Origin: an uncultured Clostridia bacterium
GTDB lineage: Bacteria > Bacillota > Clostridia > Oscillospirales > Acutalibacteraceae
NCBI GenBank assembly: GCA_946183365.1
Contig: CAMHAH010000007.1
Span: 62,001 to 126,000 of the forward strand
Length of the DNA stretch: 64,000 nt
Direction: 5' to 3'
A model generated the notes under the pieces. It searched no databases, was not told the origin of the DNA, and saw only the letters and a list, made by a program, of their open reading frames with translations. A program made the position numbers and the translations under genes. Shown here piece after piece: positions 34,705-42,729 of this stretch; position 1 is the first letter of the stretch, and the number at the start of each line of letters is the position of its first letter.

Positions 34705-34865
34705 CTTTTTAATTCCGACCAAAACGCGGTTTATCCCATAACACAATATCTGCTCTCATAATCATCTGTCATGTAAATACCACACTATCAGCTTTTATAT
34801 GCATTTTAAATTAAACAATAAAGGGATATAGGAATAAGCCGAATGAAGTGTATACGTCGGTTATC

Positions 34866-34894
34866 TTGACAATAACAGCCTGTTCATGTAAAAT
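34866..34894 (+). promoter_or_regulatory. promoter of the SPT-like/SDR operon
   Basis: TTGACA (34866-34871), 17-base spacer, TAAAAT (34889-34894). The 34705-34865 stretch holds nothing recognisable. Confidence 0.85.
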
Positions 34895-34962
34895 ATATAA
34901 GGTTAGGTATATAAATACAAGTATAAAATGAGAGTTATATTATTAATATGGAGGAAGGTAAT

Positions 34963-36135
34963 ATGGACATTTTTGAGAAATGCGAACGCTTCACCCTTGC
35001 CGATGAATATCGCAAGATGGGCATTTACCCCTACTTCCACGCGCTCGAGACCAAACAGGATGTAGAGGTTATCATGGAGGGCAAGCGCAGGATCATGCTC
35101 GGCTCTAACAACTATCTCGGTCTTACCACCGAGCCTGAGGTCGTTGAGGCGGGTATAAAGGCGCTCGAGAAATACGGCTCGGGCTGTTCGGGCTCGCGCT
35201 TTCTGAACGGCACTCTCAATATGCACCTCGAGCTCGAGAAGGAGCTCGCTGAATTTGTACATATGGACGAGGCTGTTACTTTCTCTACGGGCTTCCAGTC
35301 AAACTTAGGTATAATCAGCGCTATCGTCGGCCGCGGCGACTATGTCGTTTGTGACCGTGAGAACCACGCGAGCATTTATGACGGCTGCAAGCTCAGCTAC
35401 GGCAAGATGGTGCGCTATCAGCATAACGATATGGAGGATCTCGAAAGGATCCTTAAGACCATTCCCGATACCGCGGGTATCCTCATAGTTACCGACGGCG
35501 TATTCTCTATGGGCGGCGATATAGCCAACCTGCCCGAGATCTGCCGTCTGGCTGAGCAATACGGCGCAAGGGTAATGGTAGACGACGCCCACGGCTTAGG
35601 CGTAATAGGCGAAGGCGGCAGAGGTACGGCAAACTACTTCGGCTTAGAGGACAAGGTCGACATCATCATGGGCACCTTCTCAAAATCCCTCGCAAGCCTC
35701 GGCGGCTACATGGCGGCTTCTCACAGCGTCTGCGACTATGTGCGCCACAACTCACGCCCGTTCATCTTCTCCGCTTCTATCCCGCCCGCGTGCTGCGCTG
35801 TCGCTTTGACCGCGCTGAGGCACCTCAAGGCTCACCCCGAGCTGCCCGAGCGACTCTCAGCCCTTGCGGCTCACGCGAGAGACGGTCTCAGAGCCGCGGG
35901 TCTTAAGATACGCGAGAGCAATACTCCCATAGTGCCCATCTTCACCTATACGCCCGAGAACACTCTCATCAAGGCTAAAGAGGTATATGAGGCGGGAGTT
36001 TATGTAAATCCCGTACTGCCTCCCGCGACAGCTCCCAACGAGTGTCTGCTGCGTACAAGCTACATGGCGACTTTGACCGAGGATCTGATCGATGAGGCTG
36101 TAGAGATAATCGCAAAGGTACTTCTTGAGAAATGA
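34963..36135 (+). CDS. alpha-oxoamine synthase of the serine palmitoyltransferase type
   Basis: A PLP enzyme that condenses an amino acid with an acyl thioester, with loss of CO2. The 390-residue protein has the full fold: LGSNNYLGL (48-56), NHASIYDG with the ring-stacking His135, DDAH (207-210) and the Schiff-base Lys241 in GTFSKSLASLGGY. The blocks KYGSGCSGSRFLNGT, GTFSKSLASLGGY and VNPVLPPATAPNE follow serine palmitoyltransferase of Bacteroides more closely than KBL (GTLGKALGG) or BioF. I therefore favour a long-chain 3-keto amine product; glycine C-acetyltransferase is the fallback. The ATG has AGGAAGG upstream. A reductase gene overlaps it by 4 bases. Confidence 0.88.
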   Translation: MDIFEKCERFTLADEYRKMGIYPYFHALETKQDVEVIMEGKRRIMLGSNNYLGLTTEPEVVEAGIKALEKYGSGCSGSRFLNGTLNMHLELEKELAEFVHMDEAVTFSTGFQSNLGIISAIVGRGDYVVCDRENHASIYDGCKLSYGKMVRYQHNDMEDLERILKTIPDTAGILIVTDGVFSMGGDIANLPEICRLAEQYGARVMVDDAHGLGVIGEGGRGTANYFGLEDKVDIIMGTFSKSLASLGGYMAASHSVCDYVRHNSRPFIFSASIPPACCAVALTALRHLKAHPELPERLSALAAHARDGLRAAGLKIRESNTPIVPIFTYTPENTLIKAKEVYEAGVYVNPVLPPATAPNECLLRTSYMATLTEDLIDEAVEIIAKVLLEK

Positions 36136-36932
36136 GCGCCGATAATAAAATCGCCTTGGTCACAGGCGGCAGCAGCGGTATCGGCAGAGCTACGGCAGAG
36201 AGCCTGAGAGACATGGGCTGTACCGTATACGAGCTCTCACGCAGGGACAATCCTCCGCAGGGAGTTCGTCATATCACTGCCGACATAACCGACGAAGCTC
36301 AGGTAAAGAGCGCTGTTGAAAAGATAATCGCCGACTGCGGCAGGATAGATATCCTGATAAACAACGCGGGCTACGGTATATCGGGCGCAGCTGAGATGAC
36401 CGCCTCGGCTGACGCTCACGCTCAGCTTGAGCTGAACCTCTACGGCATGGATAACGTCACGAAAGCCGTACTGCCCTTCATGAGAGAGCGAAGAAGCGGC
36501 AGGATAGTGTGCGTAAGCTCAATAGCCGGCATACTGCCTATCCCCTTTCAGCTGTGGTACAGCGTCAGCAAGGCGGCTATAGCCGCGTATACTCTGGCTC
36601 TGCAGAACGAGATACGCCCCTACGGCGTCACAGTATGCTCTGTCTTGCCGGGTGATATCGCGACAGGCTTTACAGACGCCCGCGATAAATCCTCAAGCGG
36701 CGACGATATATACGGCGGACGTATAGAGCGCTCGGTCAAGACCATGGAGAAGGACGAGAGAGGCGGCATGAGCCCCGATAAGGCGGGCAGCTATATAGCT
36801 AAGCTCGCGATGAAAAAGAATTCGCGGCCGTTAAAGGCTATCGGCTTTACATACAAGGCTGTCGCCGTGCTCGCGAAGATACTGCCGAGGAGACTGTCTA
36901 ACTATCTTGTCGGCTTGATCTATGCCAAATAA
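36132..36932 (+). CDS. short-chain reductase, candidate 3-keto-long-chain-base reductase
   Basis: A 266-residue classical SDR with TGGSSGIGRA (11-20), NNAGYG (about 82-87), catalytic Ser in VSSIAG and YSVSK (about 148-152). After the core there is a C-terminal extension (about 190-266) with a basic/hydrophobic end (KAVAVLAKILPRRLSNYLV) that may sit on the membrane, as in 3-ketodihydrosphingosine reductase and related lipid reductases. The Arg after beta-2 (LSRRD) suggests NADPH. Its ATG lies in the stop region of the SPT-like gene (ATGA), so the two are made together and likely act in sequence. Confidence 0.85.
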   Translation: MSADNKIALVTGGSSGIGRATAESLRDMGCTVYELSRRDNPPQGVRHITADITDEAQVKSAVEKIIADCGRIDILINNAGYGISGAAEMTASADAHAQLELNLYGMDNVTKAVLPFMRERRSGRIVCVSSIAGILPIPFQLWYSVSKAAIAAYTLALQNEIRPYGVTVCSVLPGDIATGFTDARDKSSSGDDIYGGRIERSVKTMEKDERGGMSPDKAGSYIAKLAMKKNSRPLKAIGFTYKAVAVLAKILPRRLSNYLVGLIYAK

Positions 36933-36940
36933 ATTTAGAT

Positions 36941-36981
36941 AAAAACAGCACTTCCGTTCAAAAAGCGGAAGTGCTGTTTTT
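36941..36981. terminator. bidirectional terminator
   Basis: AAAACAGCACTTCCG/CGGAAGTGCTGTTTT 15-base stem, with T-runs on both strands; it separates convergent operons. Confidence 0.92.
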
Positions 36982-36988
36982 ATATATG

Positions 36989-38704
36989 TTATTGATCTTT
37001 ATAGGTAACCTCAGGGAGCTTGAGCGCTCTCGCGCGGGCTATCGCTTCACGGCGCTCCCTCAGCGCTGATGAGTGTTCATCAGGCAGATCGCCGAGGACG
37101 AGCCAGTCGATGACCCGGTCGGAGCTGTGTGAATCGATGTGATCGAAATACATAGGCAGCATTTGGTCTACCTTCTCGAATTCATAATCCTCCTCACGCA
37201 TAGCGCGCAGCAGCTCGTCAAAGTTATAGACGATCTTACCGGGAACATTAGAGGCGTAGTCACGGTGGAAGCCGCGCGATACCGAGTACCTCTCCAGATC
37301 ATAGGCGAAGAAAAGCATAGGCTTCTTCATAAGCATAAACTCATAGATACAAGAGGAATAGTCGGTTATCAGCAGGTCGGTTATATAGAACAGGTCGTTT
37401 ATGTTCGGATAGCCGCTCATAGAATAGAAGCGGTCGGAGTAGCGCTCGTCTATCTTGAGATCGTCGTCGATCCACGGGTGCATCTTGAACATCACCACGG
37501 AATTCGTATCCTCACAATAGCGGTAAAGCTCTTCAAAATCGATCAGCTCATAAGGGTAATAAGCAGTCTTTCGGTTTCGTCCGCGATAGGTCGGAGCGAA
37601 GAGAATGACATTCTTATCCTTGAACGACGGATAGCTCTCATAGAGCTTTTTCTCGACCAAAGCCCTGTTCTCTTCACTCAGGTAATCATCCATGCGGGGC
37701 ATACCCGTTGGGAGGACCTGTTCCTCAAGTATACCGAAAGGCTCAGAGAAAACCTCTCTTACCTCCTTAGAGGCGGCGATGGCGAAGTCGTTGCGCCTGT
37801 GCGCCGAGAAAGGCGGCGGACATCCGAAGTGACCCCAGCGGCTGTAGCCTACGCCCTTGAAGCCTACGCCCGCGTGCCAGATCTGAATAACTCTTACGCT
37901 GTCTGCGAGCGCGAGGGTGTTGAAGGCGGGAACATAGTCGTCTACGATGATAACGTCGGCCCTCGCGATCTTCACGATTACGCCCGCGGTGGAGAGCTTT
38001 GAATAATGACGGCTCTCGGTATTCCTCGCGGAGATCTCTATAGCGTATTCCTTATCAAGTCCGCGGCCGAGCATCCTGTCGTACAGCGCCGACATATTGG
38101 GAGCGAGCTCGTCCCTTTTCTCACACAAAAAGAGGATATGAGGCTTTCTTAAAAAACGAAAAGCTCTTACCGCGGAATAAATCACGCGCTGAGAAAGGAT
38201 ATTGAGAGCGCCCGCGGCTTTCTTTAAAGAGCGCTTTAGCTTTGATAAAAAGCCGAGCTTATAATAAGGGTTCTCTTTATCCTTAAAGGTCGCCTTAGCG
38301 TCAAGAAAAATAATACGAAGCTCGGGCAGATCGGAGAATTCGTCCGTCATGAAGCTGACCGAATACACTCCGCCGCCCGCGTTATACACAAAGCTCCTGC
38401 CGAAATCCGAAAGAGCTTCGAACGAGCCTTCATACAGTACGGGAGTTGTCCCGCCGTTTTCATCTACCGCGAGCACGCGGTAGGTGCCGTTCTCTACACA
38501 GCTGTTAAGTCCGTTGTTGGTGACGTTCAGCGAAAGACGAACCGAGCGCCCGTCGCGGTCGGCAAGCTTGAATTCGGTTTCGACCCTTCCCGACATATCG
38601 ACGAGGAAGAAGCGGCATGAGCCCGAGACCTCGGCGTCATCGCCGAGCTCGAGGCTGAGCTCCATATGGATCCGCTCCCATGAAACGTCCTTCAGATAAA
38701 TCAC
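36989..38704 (-). CDS. CDP-glycerol glycerophosphotransferase family protein (teichoic-acid-type polymerase)
   Basis: Transfers polyol-phosphate units from a CDP-activated donor to build wall or capsule polymer at the inner face of the membrane. The 571-residue protein has a beta-rich N-terminal domain (about 1-130), a basic amphipathic segment (about 150-190) and the Glyphos_transf GT-B domain (about 190-545). Key motifs are QIWHAGVGFKGVG (family QxWHGxxxKxxG), PTYRG, FKMHP and DYSSCIYEF. Start at 38704 is an ATG. It lies downstream of the epimerase and cytidylyltransferase genes of the same operon. Confidence 0.9.
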   Translation of the reverse strand: MIYLKDVSWERIHMELSLELGDDAEVSGSCRFFLVDMSGRVETEFKLADRDGRSVRLSLNVTNNGLNSCVENGTYRVLAVDENGGTTPVLYEGSFEALSDFGRSFVYNAGGGVYSVSFMTDEFSDLPELRIIFLDAKATFKDKENPYYKLGFLSKLKRSLKKAAGALNILSQRVIYSAVRAFRFLRKPHILFLCEKRDELAPNMSALYDRMLGRGLDKEYAIEISARNTESRHYSKLSTAGVIVKIARADVIIVDDYVPAFNTLALADSVRVIQIWHAGVGFKGVGYSRWGHFGCPPPFSAHRRNDFAIAASKEVREVFSEPFGILEEQVLPTGMPRMDDYLSEENRALVEKKLYESYPSFKDKNVILFAPTYRGRNRKTAYYPYELIDFEELYRYCEDTNSVVMFKMHPWIDDDLKIDERYSDRFYSMSGYPNINDLFYITDLLITDYSSCIYEFMLMKKPMLFFAYDLERYSVSRGFHRDYASNVPGKIVYNFDELLRAMREEDYEFEKVDQMLPMYFDHIDSHSSDRVIDWLVLGDLPDEHSSALRERREAIARARALKLPEVTYKDQ

Positions 38705-38739
38705 AAAATCAACTCCAAACAGCCTTAGGGGCTTTACGT

Positions 38740-39813
38740 TTAGTCTTCTTCCAGTATGGCGACCGCTCTGCGGATACCCTCGACGAGGTCGATCTTAGGC
38801 TCCCAGCCTATAGAGCGGATACGCTTGTTATCCATGATCTCGGGAGTGGGATCGTTCTCTGAGGGCTCGGGCATGATCTCATCCTCGGGATTCGCGAATG
38901 CGAGCTTCATATTCCTCTCGGGGAACGCCTCGCACGCCGCCTGAGCAAAGCCGCGGATAGTAGTGTTCGACTTCTCATTAGAGATATTGTAGGGCACGCA
39001 GTTCTCGCCGTCGAGGAGCACGTGCAGCATAGCTGTAACGGTATCGGTTACATAGCAGAACGAGCGGTTAGTGGCGCCGTTGCTCTTTAACAGGATATCC
39101 TGACCGCGAACGATATTGGCGATGAACTGAGCCCATACTCTGTCGTCGTCAAGGCGGCTCGCGCCGAAGATATAGCTCGGTCTGACTATTCGGATATTCA
39201 TGCCGTACTGCTTTGAGTAGCTGGCTGCCAGTGTCTCGGCGGCGCGCTTACCGATAGCATAGCAATTCTTGTATGATGTGAAGTCTACATAGCCGTTGTC
39301 GTCCTCTTCGATATATGGCTTGCCCGTATAAAGAGTGCCGTAGACCTTGAGTGATGAAACTATCAGAGAAGCCTCGCTCTCGCTCGCTTTCGCGAAATCA
39401 AGGGCGTTCTGAGTGCCGCTGAGGTTAGCGCTGATGGTACCCACAGGGTCGCGCTCGAACTCGATATTGCTCGCCTGAGAAGCGGCGTGGATGACAAAAT
39501 CAGCACGCTCAGCCTCTATCGGGACGGTGATATCCTGCTCTATGAGAGTGACGTCGTCACGCTCTAAGAGCTTGCCGAATTTCTTGCGTGCGAAATCGCC
39601 GAAGCGCTCAAGCGCCAGCACCTTGATATCATCGCCGTAGAGGTCGTTCCTGAGCAGCAGACCGCAGGTCATGTAGTAGCCGATGAAGCCGCCCGCGCCC
39701 GTCAGCAGAAGGGTCTTGCCTTTGAGCTTATCCCATGAGATAGGTGCGTTTGCGATATCCTCAAGGTTGGTATAAACACTTTTTTTGACGTAGTCCTTGA
39801 CCTTATAATCCAT
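38740..39813 (-). CDS. NAD-dependent epimerase/dehydratase (extended SDR)
   Basis: A 357-residue extended SDR with the NAD loop TGAGGFIGYY (about 39-48), SSLKVYG with catalytic Ser (about 158) and YAIGK (about 185-189). C-terminal sugar-nucleotide-binding region follows (RSFCYVTDTVTAM). It probably modifies a nucleotide-activated sugar or polyol phosphate made by the neighbouring cytidylyltransferase. Its ATG is 11 bases inside that gene. The exact substrate cannot be read; a role resembling the reductase half of Bcs1-type CDP-ribitol enzymes is possible. Confidence 0.85.
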   Translation of the reverse strand: MDYKVKDYVKKSVYTNLEDIANAPISWDKLKGKTLLLTGAGGFIGYYMTCGLLLRNDLYGDDIKVLALERFGDFARKKFGKLLERDDVTLIEQDITVPIEAERADFVIHAASQASNIEFERDPVGTISANLSGTQNALDFAKASESEASLIVSSLKVYGTLYTGKPYIEEDDNGYVDFTSYKNCYAIGKRAAETLAASYSKQYGMNIRIVRPSYIFGASRLDDDRVWAQFIANIVRGQDILLKSNGATNRSFCYVTDTVTAMLHVLLDGENCVPYNISNEKSNTTIRGFAQAACEAFPERNMKLAFANPEDEIMPEPSENDPTPEIMDNKRIRSIGWEPKIDLVEGIRRAVAILEED

Positions 39814-40546
39814 ATTTCAACTCTTCTTTCGCGAATTTTTTATAATTCTCATAATAATACTGTGAGCGCAGAGTGGTCAGATCCTCGGGGGTAGTGACCT
39901 TGATATTGAACCTCTCGCCGATGAAGATATGTACCTGCTCGCCGAGCTCGATGAACAGCTCGCTTGACGAAACGGGGCTTAAGATACCGCGCTTGTATGC
40001 CTGATCATGAGCCCACAGGATACGCTCCATGGTATAGCCCTGGGGAGCCTGGGTTATATACATGGTAGAACGCTCATAGCTTTTGCCGCAGGTAGAACCG
40101 TCCTCGCTGTAGAGCAGAGAGTCGATAGACGGGGTCACCGGCACTGCGGTCTTGAACTTCTTTGTCTCTTCGATACAATTGGTGATAAGCTGCTCTGAGA
40201 GCATGGGACGAACGCCGTCGCAGATAAGAATGATATCCTCGGGATCGCGCATGAACTCGTGAGTAGCCACAACGCCGTTATGGATGGAGCCAAAGCCGTT
40301 TTTGCCGCCGGGCACGATAGCCTTGACCTTTGGCACATTGAACTTGACTATGAGCTCCTCGAGGAACTCGATCCAGTCCTCCTTGCAGGCGACAACGATA
40401 TGGTCTACCTGAGGGTGACGGGCAAAATGCTCCATGGTATGGATAATGATCGGCTTGCCTCCGACCTCTAAAAACTGCTTGGGCAGGTCAACCGACTTCA
40501 TTCTCGCGCCGATACCGCCCGCAAATAACATCGCAGTGATCATCAT
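39803..40546 (-). CDS. IspD/TarI-like cytidylyltransferase
   Basis: A 247-residue nucleotidyltransferase with the N-terminal loop LFAGGIGARM and the PKQF block (about 22-25), CDGVRP metal motif (about 106-111) and a late ERFNIKVTTPEDL. It makes a CDP-activated compound from CTP. MEP cytidylyltransferase IspD, ribitol-5-phosphate (TarI) and other members share this fold. The operon partners (epimerase, CDP-polyol phosphotransferase) argue for the TarI-like role. AAAGGAAA ribosome site; strong promoter; first gene of three. Confidence 0.87.
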   Translation of the reverse strand: MMITAMLFAGGIGARMKSVDLPKQFLEVGGKPIIIHTMEHFARHPQVDHIVVACKEDWIEFLEELIVKFNVPKVKAIVPGGKNGFGSIHNGVVATHEFMRDPEDIILICDGVRPMLSEQLITNCIEETKKFKTAVPVTPSIDSLLYSEDGSTCGKSYERSTMYITQAPQGYTMERILWAHDQAYKRGILSPVSSSELFIELGEQVHIFIGERFNIKVTTPEDLTTLRSQYYYENYKKFAKEELKYGL

Positions 40547-40591
40547 GGTATTTCCTTTCTGAAAGCTTGCAGCATATAGCTGTACACACTA

Positions 40592-40620
40592 ATTTTACCA
40601 CACTGATATATCGCTGTCAA
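40592..40620 (-). promoter_or_regulatory. promoter of the cytidylyltransferase operon
   Basis: Minus-strand TTGACA (40615-40620), 17-base spacer, TAAAAT (40592-40597) with TGG extension. Confidence 0.85.
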
Positions 40621-40658
40621 CCGAAACAAAAAGCCCGATGGTATAACTGTAAAACAAA

Positions 40659-40684
40659 ACAGCCGCCGGATAACCGACGGCTGT
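40659..40684 (-). terminator. intrinsic terminator of the 43-residue gene
   Basis: ACAGCCG-CGG/CCG-CGGCTGT stem with one mismatch, followed on the minus strand by TTTTGTTTT. Confidence 0.85.
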
Positions 40685-40709
40685 AGGAATTAGCATTTGA
40701 TCAGGGTAT

Positions 40710-40841
40710 TTAGGGCTTATTAGGAACAAACGGAAGGCTGTCCTGATCTTCTTCGGGTTCAAAATCGGGTGAATTCATGATCTCCATAGCGGTGATTTTG
40801 ACGATCTCAAGCTCTGCCTTATCATAGATTTCTTTTTTCAT
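40710..40841 (-). CDS. 43-residue small protein, monocistronic
   Basis: It begins MKKEIYDKAELEIVKITAM and ends with an acidic, Pro-rich tail (FEPEEDQDSLPFVPNKP). The N-terminal Lys-Lys-x-Tyr-x-Lys-x-Glu-Leu-Glu-Ile-Val pattern is like many short, undescribed peptides I have seen in Clostridia, some placed near peptide-modifying genes. No Cys, and no modification enzyme is adjacent. A GGAG site lies 7 bases upstream, with an ideal promoter and a terminator on either side, so it is a genuine gene. Function unknown; a precursor peptide or regulator is possible. Confidence 0.75.
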   Translation of the reverse strand: MKKEIYDKAELEIVKITAMEIMNSPDFEPEEDQDSLPFVPNKP

Positions 40842-40893
40842 AATCATACTCCGATATCTGTATTTTTTACACAACAAATCGCTATACATATCT

Positions 40894-40922
40894 ATTATAT
40901 GCTATACTGCAAAAAAGCACAA
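40894..40922 (-). promoter_or_regulatory. promoter of the 43-residue gene
   Basis: Minus-strand TTGTGC (40917-40922), 17-base spacer, TATAAT (40894-40899); leader about 45 bases. Confidence 0.7.
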
Positions 40923-40966
40923 GTAAAAATCTAAAATATCCAAGAAATGATCAATGATCATCTTAT

Positions 40967-41542
40967 CTACGCGATGAATACGTTCTTTACAAATATCTCT
41001 ATGCCTATAGCTATGAGGATGACGCCGCCTATGACCTCGGCGCGCTTGAATATACTGCCGAAGCTCCTGCCGATATACAAACCCGCCATACAGATAACAA
41101 AGGTCACCGCGCCGATAATCGCCGAGCTGAGCAGAGCCATATGCCATTGATAACCCGATAGCGTCAGCCCTACAGAGAGCGCGTCTATCGAGGTAGCTAT
41201 ACCCTGCACGAGCAGCAAAGGCACGGTGAGGCGTTTTATCTCGCCGTCCTCTTTGCCTTTGAGGCACTCGACTATCATTTTTATTCCGATGAAGCTGAGC
41301 AGTATCAGCGCGATATAAGGCACTATCCGCTCGATAACGCCGAACCAGCCTACTACCGTCTTGACAGCTAACCAGCCAAGCATAGGCATGATGAACTGAA
41401 AAAGGCTGTATGTACCCGCTACGGCAAGGGTCTTTAAGGGTCTCATGCGCGGCTCTGAGAGACCGTTCGCGATAGATACCGAGAAGGCGTCCATAGCAAG
41501 CCCTACGCCGAGCAATAACGAATTAAGGATGAATAACCACAT
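40967..41542 (-). CDS. mntP: manganese efflux pump MntP
   Basis: A 191-residue membrane protein with six helices in two inverted halves. It has the two conserved acidic motifs AMDAFSVSIANG (about 16-27) and TSIDALSVG (about 115-123) that carry Mn2+ out of the cell. Third in the bioY operon, only 4 bases after the DUF1284 gene. Mn efflux fits an organism using a manganese-dependent pyrophosphatase, but that link is only suggestive. No yybP-type manganese riboswitch is seen nearby. Confidence 0.93.
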   Translation of the reverse strand: MWLFILNSLLLGVGLAMDAFSVSIANGLSEPRMRPLKTLAVAGTYSLFQFIMPMLGWLAVKTVVGWFGVIERIVPYIALILLSFIGIKMIVECLKGKEDGEIKRLTVPLLLVQGIATSIDALSVGLTLSGYQWHMALLSSAIIGAVTFVICMAGLYIGRSFGSIFKRAEVIGGVILIAIGIEIFVKNVFIA

Positions 41543-41546
41543 AAAA

Positions 41547-41927
41547 TCACTTTTTTCTGTTACAGATTGAAAGCCACATACACCCGTCGCATACCTCAGG
41601 CAGTTTGCCCGATGATATGATCCTCTCTTTACTCAGGCGGGACAGCTCGCTCCACGACAGACTGTCGCCGTCGCGTAATCCCATAGCCTTAAGCGCCCTG
41701 CTGTCAAAGCCGCCGACCTTATCGGCAGTATCGCATACTCCGCCGATATTATGAGGACAGCCCTCACATATTATATCGCACGAGGACGTAAGAGATACAT
41801 ACGGATCATCGGTTTTCAATACGTCTATTATATGCGACATATGGCTGATAAATCTCTCGCTGTAGCCCTTGCCCTCAAAGAAATGTACGCACAAAGCGTG
41901 GTGAGGACGGAGCCTTAGATCACTCAC
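41547..41927 (-). CDS. DUF1284 Cys-rich protein
   Basis: A 126-residue protein starting LRLRPHHALCVHFFEGKGY, the DUF1284 hallmark. It has seven more Cys in CDIICEGCPHN, GVCD and CDGCMWLSICNRKK, spacing that suggests an Fe-S or Zn site. The function of the family is unknown. The start is GTG at 41927, overlapping the bioY stop by 4 bases, and mntP follows 4 bases on. Confidence 0.85.
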   Translation of the reverse strand: MSDLRLRPHHALCVHFFEGKGYSERFISHMSHIIDVLKTDDPYVSLTSSCDIICEGCPHNIGGVCDTADKVGGFDSRALKAMGLRDGDSLSWSELSRLSKERIISSGKLPEVCDGCMWLSICNRKK

Positions 41928-42481
41928 AGCTTTATCGCTTTTGAAAGTCGGTTAGAGAGCAGTACCGCTACGGCTATCTTGACAGCGTCGGGGATGAGGA
42001 ACGGCACTACGCAGACCATCAGCGTCTCGACTATGCCCCACTTCATGACCACCATGAACCAAACGGTGCCTACAGCGTAGCACACCAGCACGCCGATGAC
42101 CATAGCTATCGCGAGAGGCAGAGCCTTGCGCTGAAAGCGGTCGGCAGCTAAGCCGATGATGACCGCCGCGGGGATAAAGCCGATTATATAACCGCCGGTA
42201 GGTCCCGAGAGTATACCGATGCCGCCCGTCATACCCGCGAACACAGGTACGCCCACAGCGCCTAAAAGAACATATATGAGGACGCTCAGAGTACCGCGCT
42301 TGAAGCCCAGCATAGCCGCCGCGAGACATACCGCGAAGGTCTGCAGGGTGACGGGTACCTCGCCGACGGGGATGCTGATTATGGAGCATACCGCGATGAT
42401 AGCGGCGAATACCGCCGTGAGTACCATATCGAGTACAGCTGAACGTGTTTTATTATTTTTGTCTTGAGTTTGTGCTGACAT
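41924..42481 (-). CDS. bioY: biotin transporter BioY (ECF S component)
   Basis: A 185-residue membrane protein with six helices and BioY blocks PVGEVPVTLQTFAVCLAAA and GPTGGYIIGF. It binds biotin and works with a shared ECF energizing module or alone. First gene of bioY-DUF1284-mntP. No biotin synthesis genes are seen in this window, which suggests uptake from the environment. GGAGG ribosome site. Confidence 0.94.
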   Translation of the reverse strand: MSAQTQDKNNKTRSAVLDMVLTAVFAAIIAVCSIISIPVGEVPVTLQTFAVCLAAAMLGFKRGTLSVLIYVLLGAVGVPVFAGMTGGIGILSGPTGGYIIGFIPAAVIIGLAADRFQRKALPLAIAMVIGVLVCYAVGTVWFMVVMKWGIVETLMVCVVPFLIPDAVKIAVAVLLSNRLSKAIKL

Positions 42482-42509
42482 ATAAAAACCTCCGGAATAT
42501 ACTTGATTG

Positions 42510-42538
42510 ATTATACTCCTTTATCGCTCTTAAGTCAA
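42510..42538 (-). promoter_or_regulatory. bioY operon promoter
   Basis: Minus-strand TTGACT (42533-42538), 17-base spacer, TATAAT (42510-42515). No clear BirA-type operator was found. Confidence 0.8.
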
Positions 42539-42625
42539 ACCAAATCGAGCCCGAATGTGAAAGATTTTGACCGTTTTTTGTGTATTATGAATAGAAATGA
42601 ACACTAAAACTCTCCATAAAGCGAA

Positions 42626-42654
42626 TTGTCTTTTTTATGCCGATATGTTATTAT
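42626..42654 (+). promoter_or_regulatory. galactoside operon promoter
   Basis: TTGTCT (42626-42631), 17-base spacer, TATTAT (42649-42654). A small dyad AGTGTT...AACACT (about 42689-42704) just downstream could be an operator. Confidence 0.6.
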
Positions 42655-42729
42655 ATATAATGTATAAAAATATGTTTTTATTGTCAGAGTGTTTTTAACA
42701 CTTTAACTAACAAAAGTACGAGGTGTTTT

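Noticed and set aside
34963..36135. BioF (8-amino-7-oxononanoate synthase) or KBL call for the alpha-oxoamine synthase
   Set aside because: No biotin or threonine-degradation genes adjoin it, and the FSKSLASLGG and NPVLPPATAP blocks fit the SPT group better. bioY in the window is a transporter in another operon.
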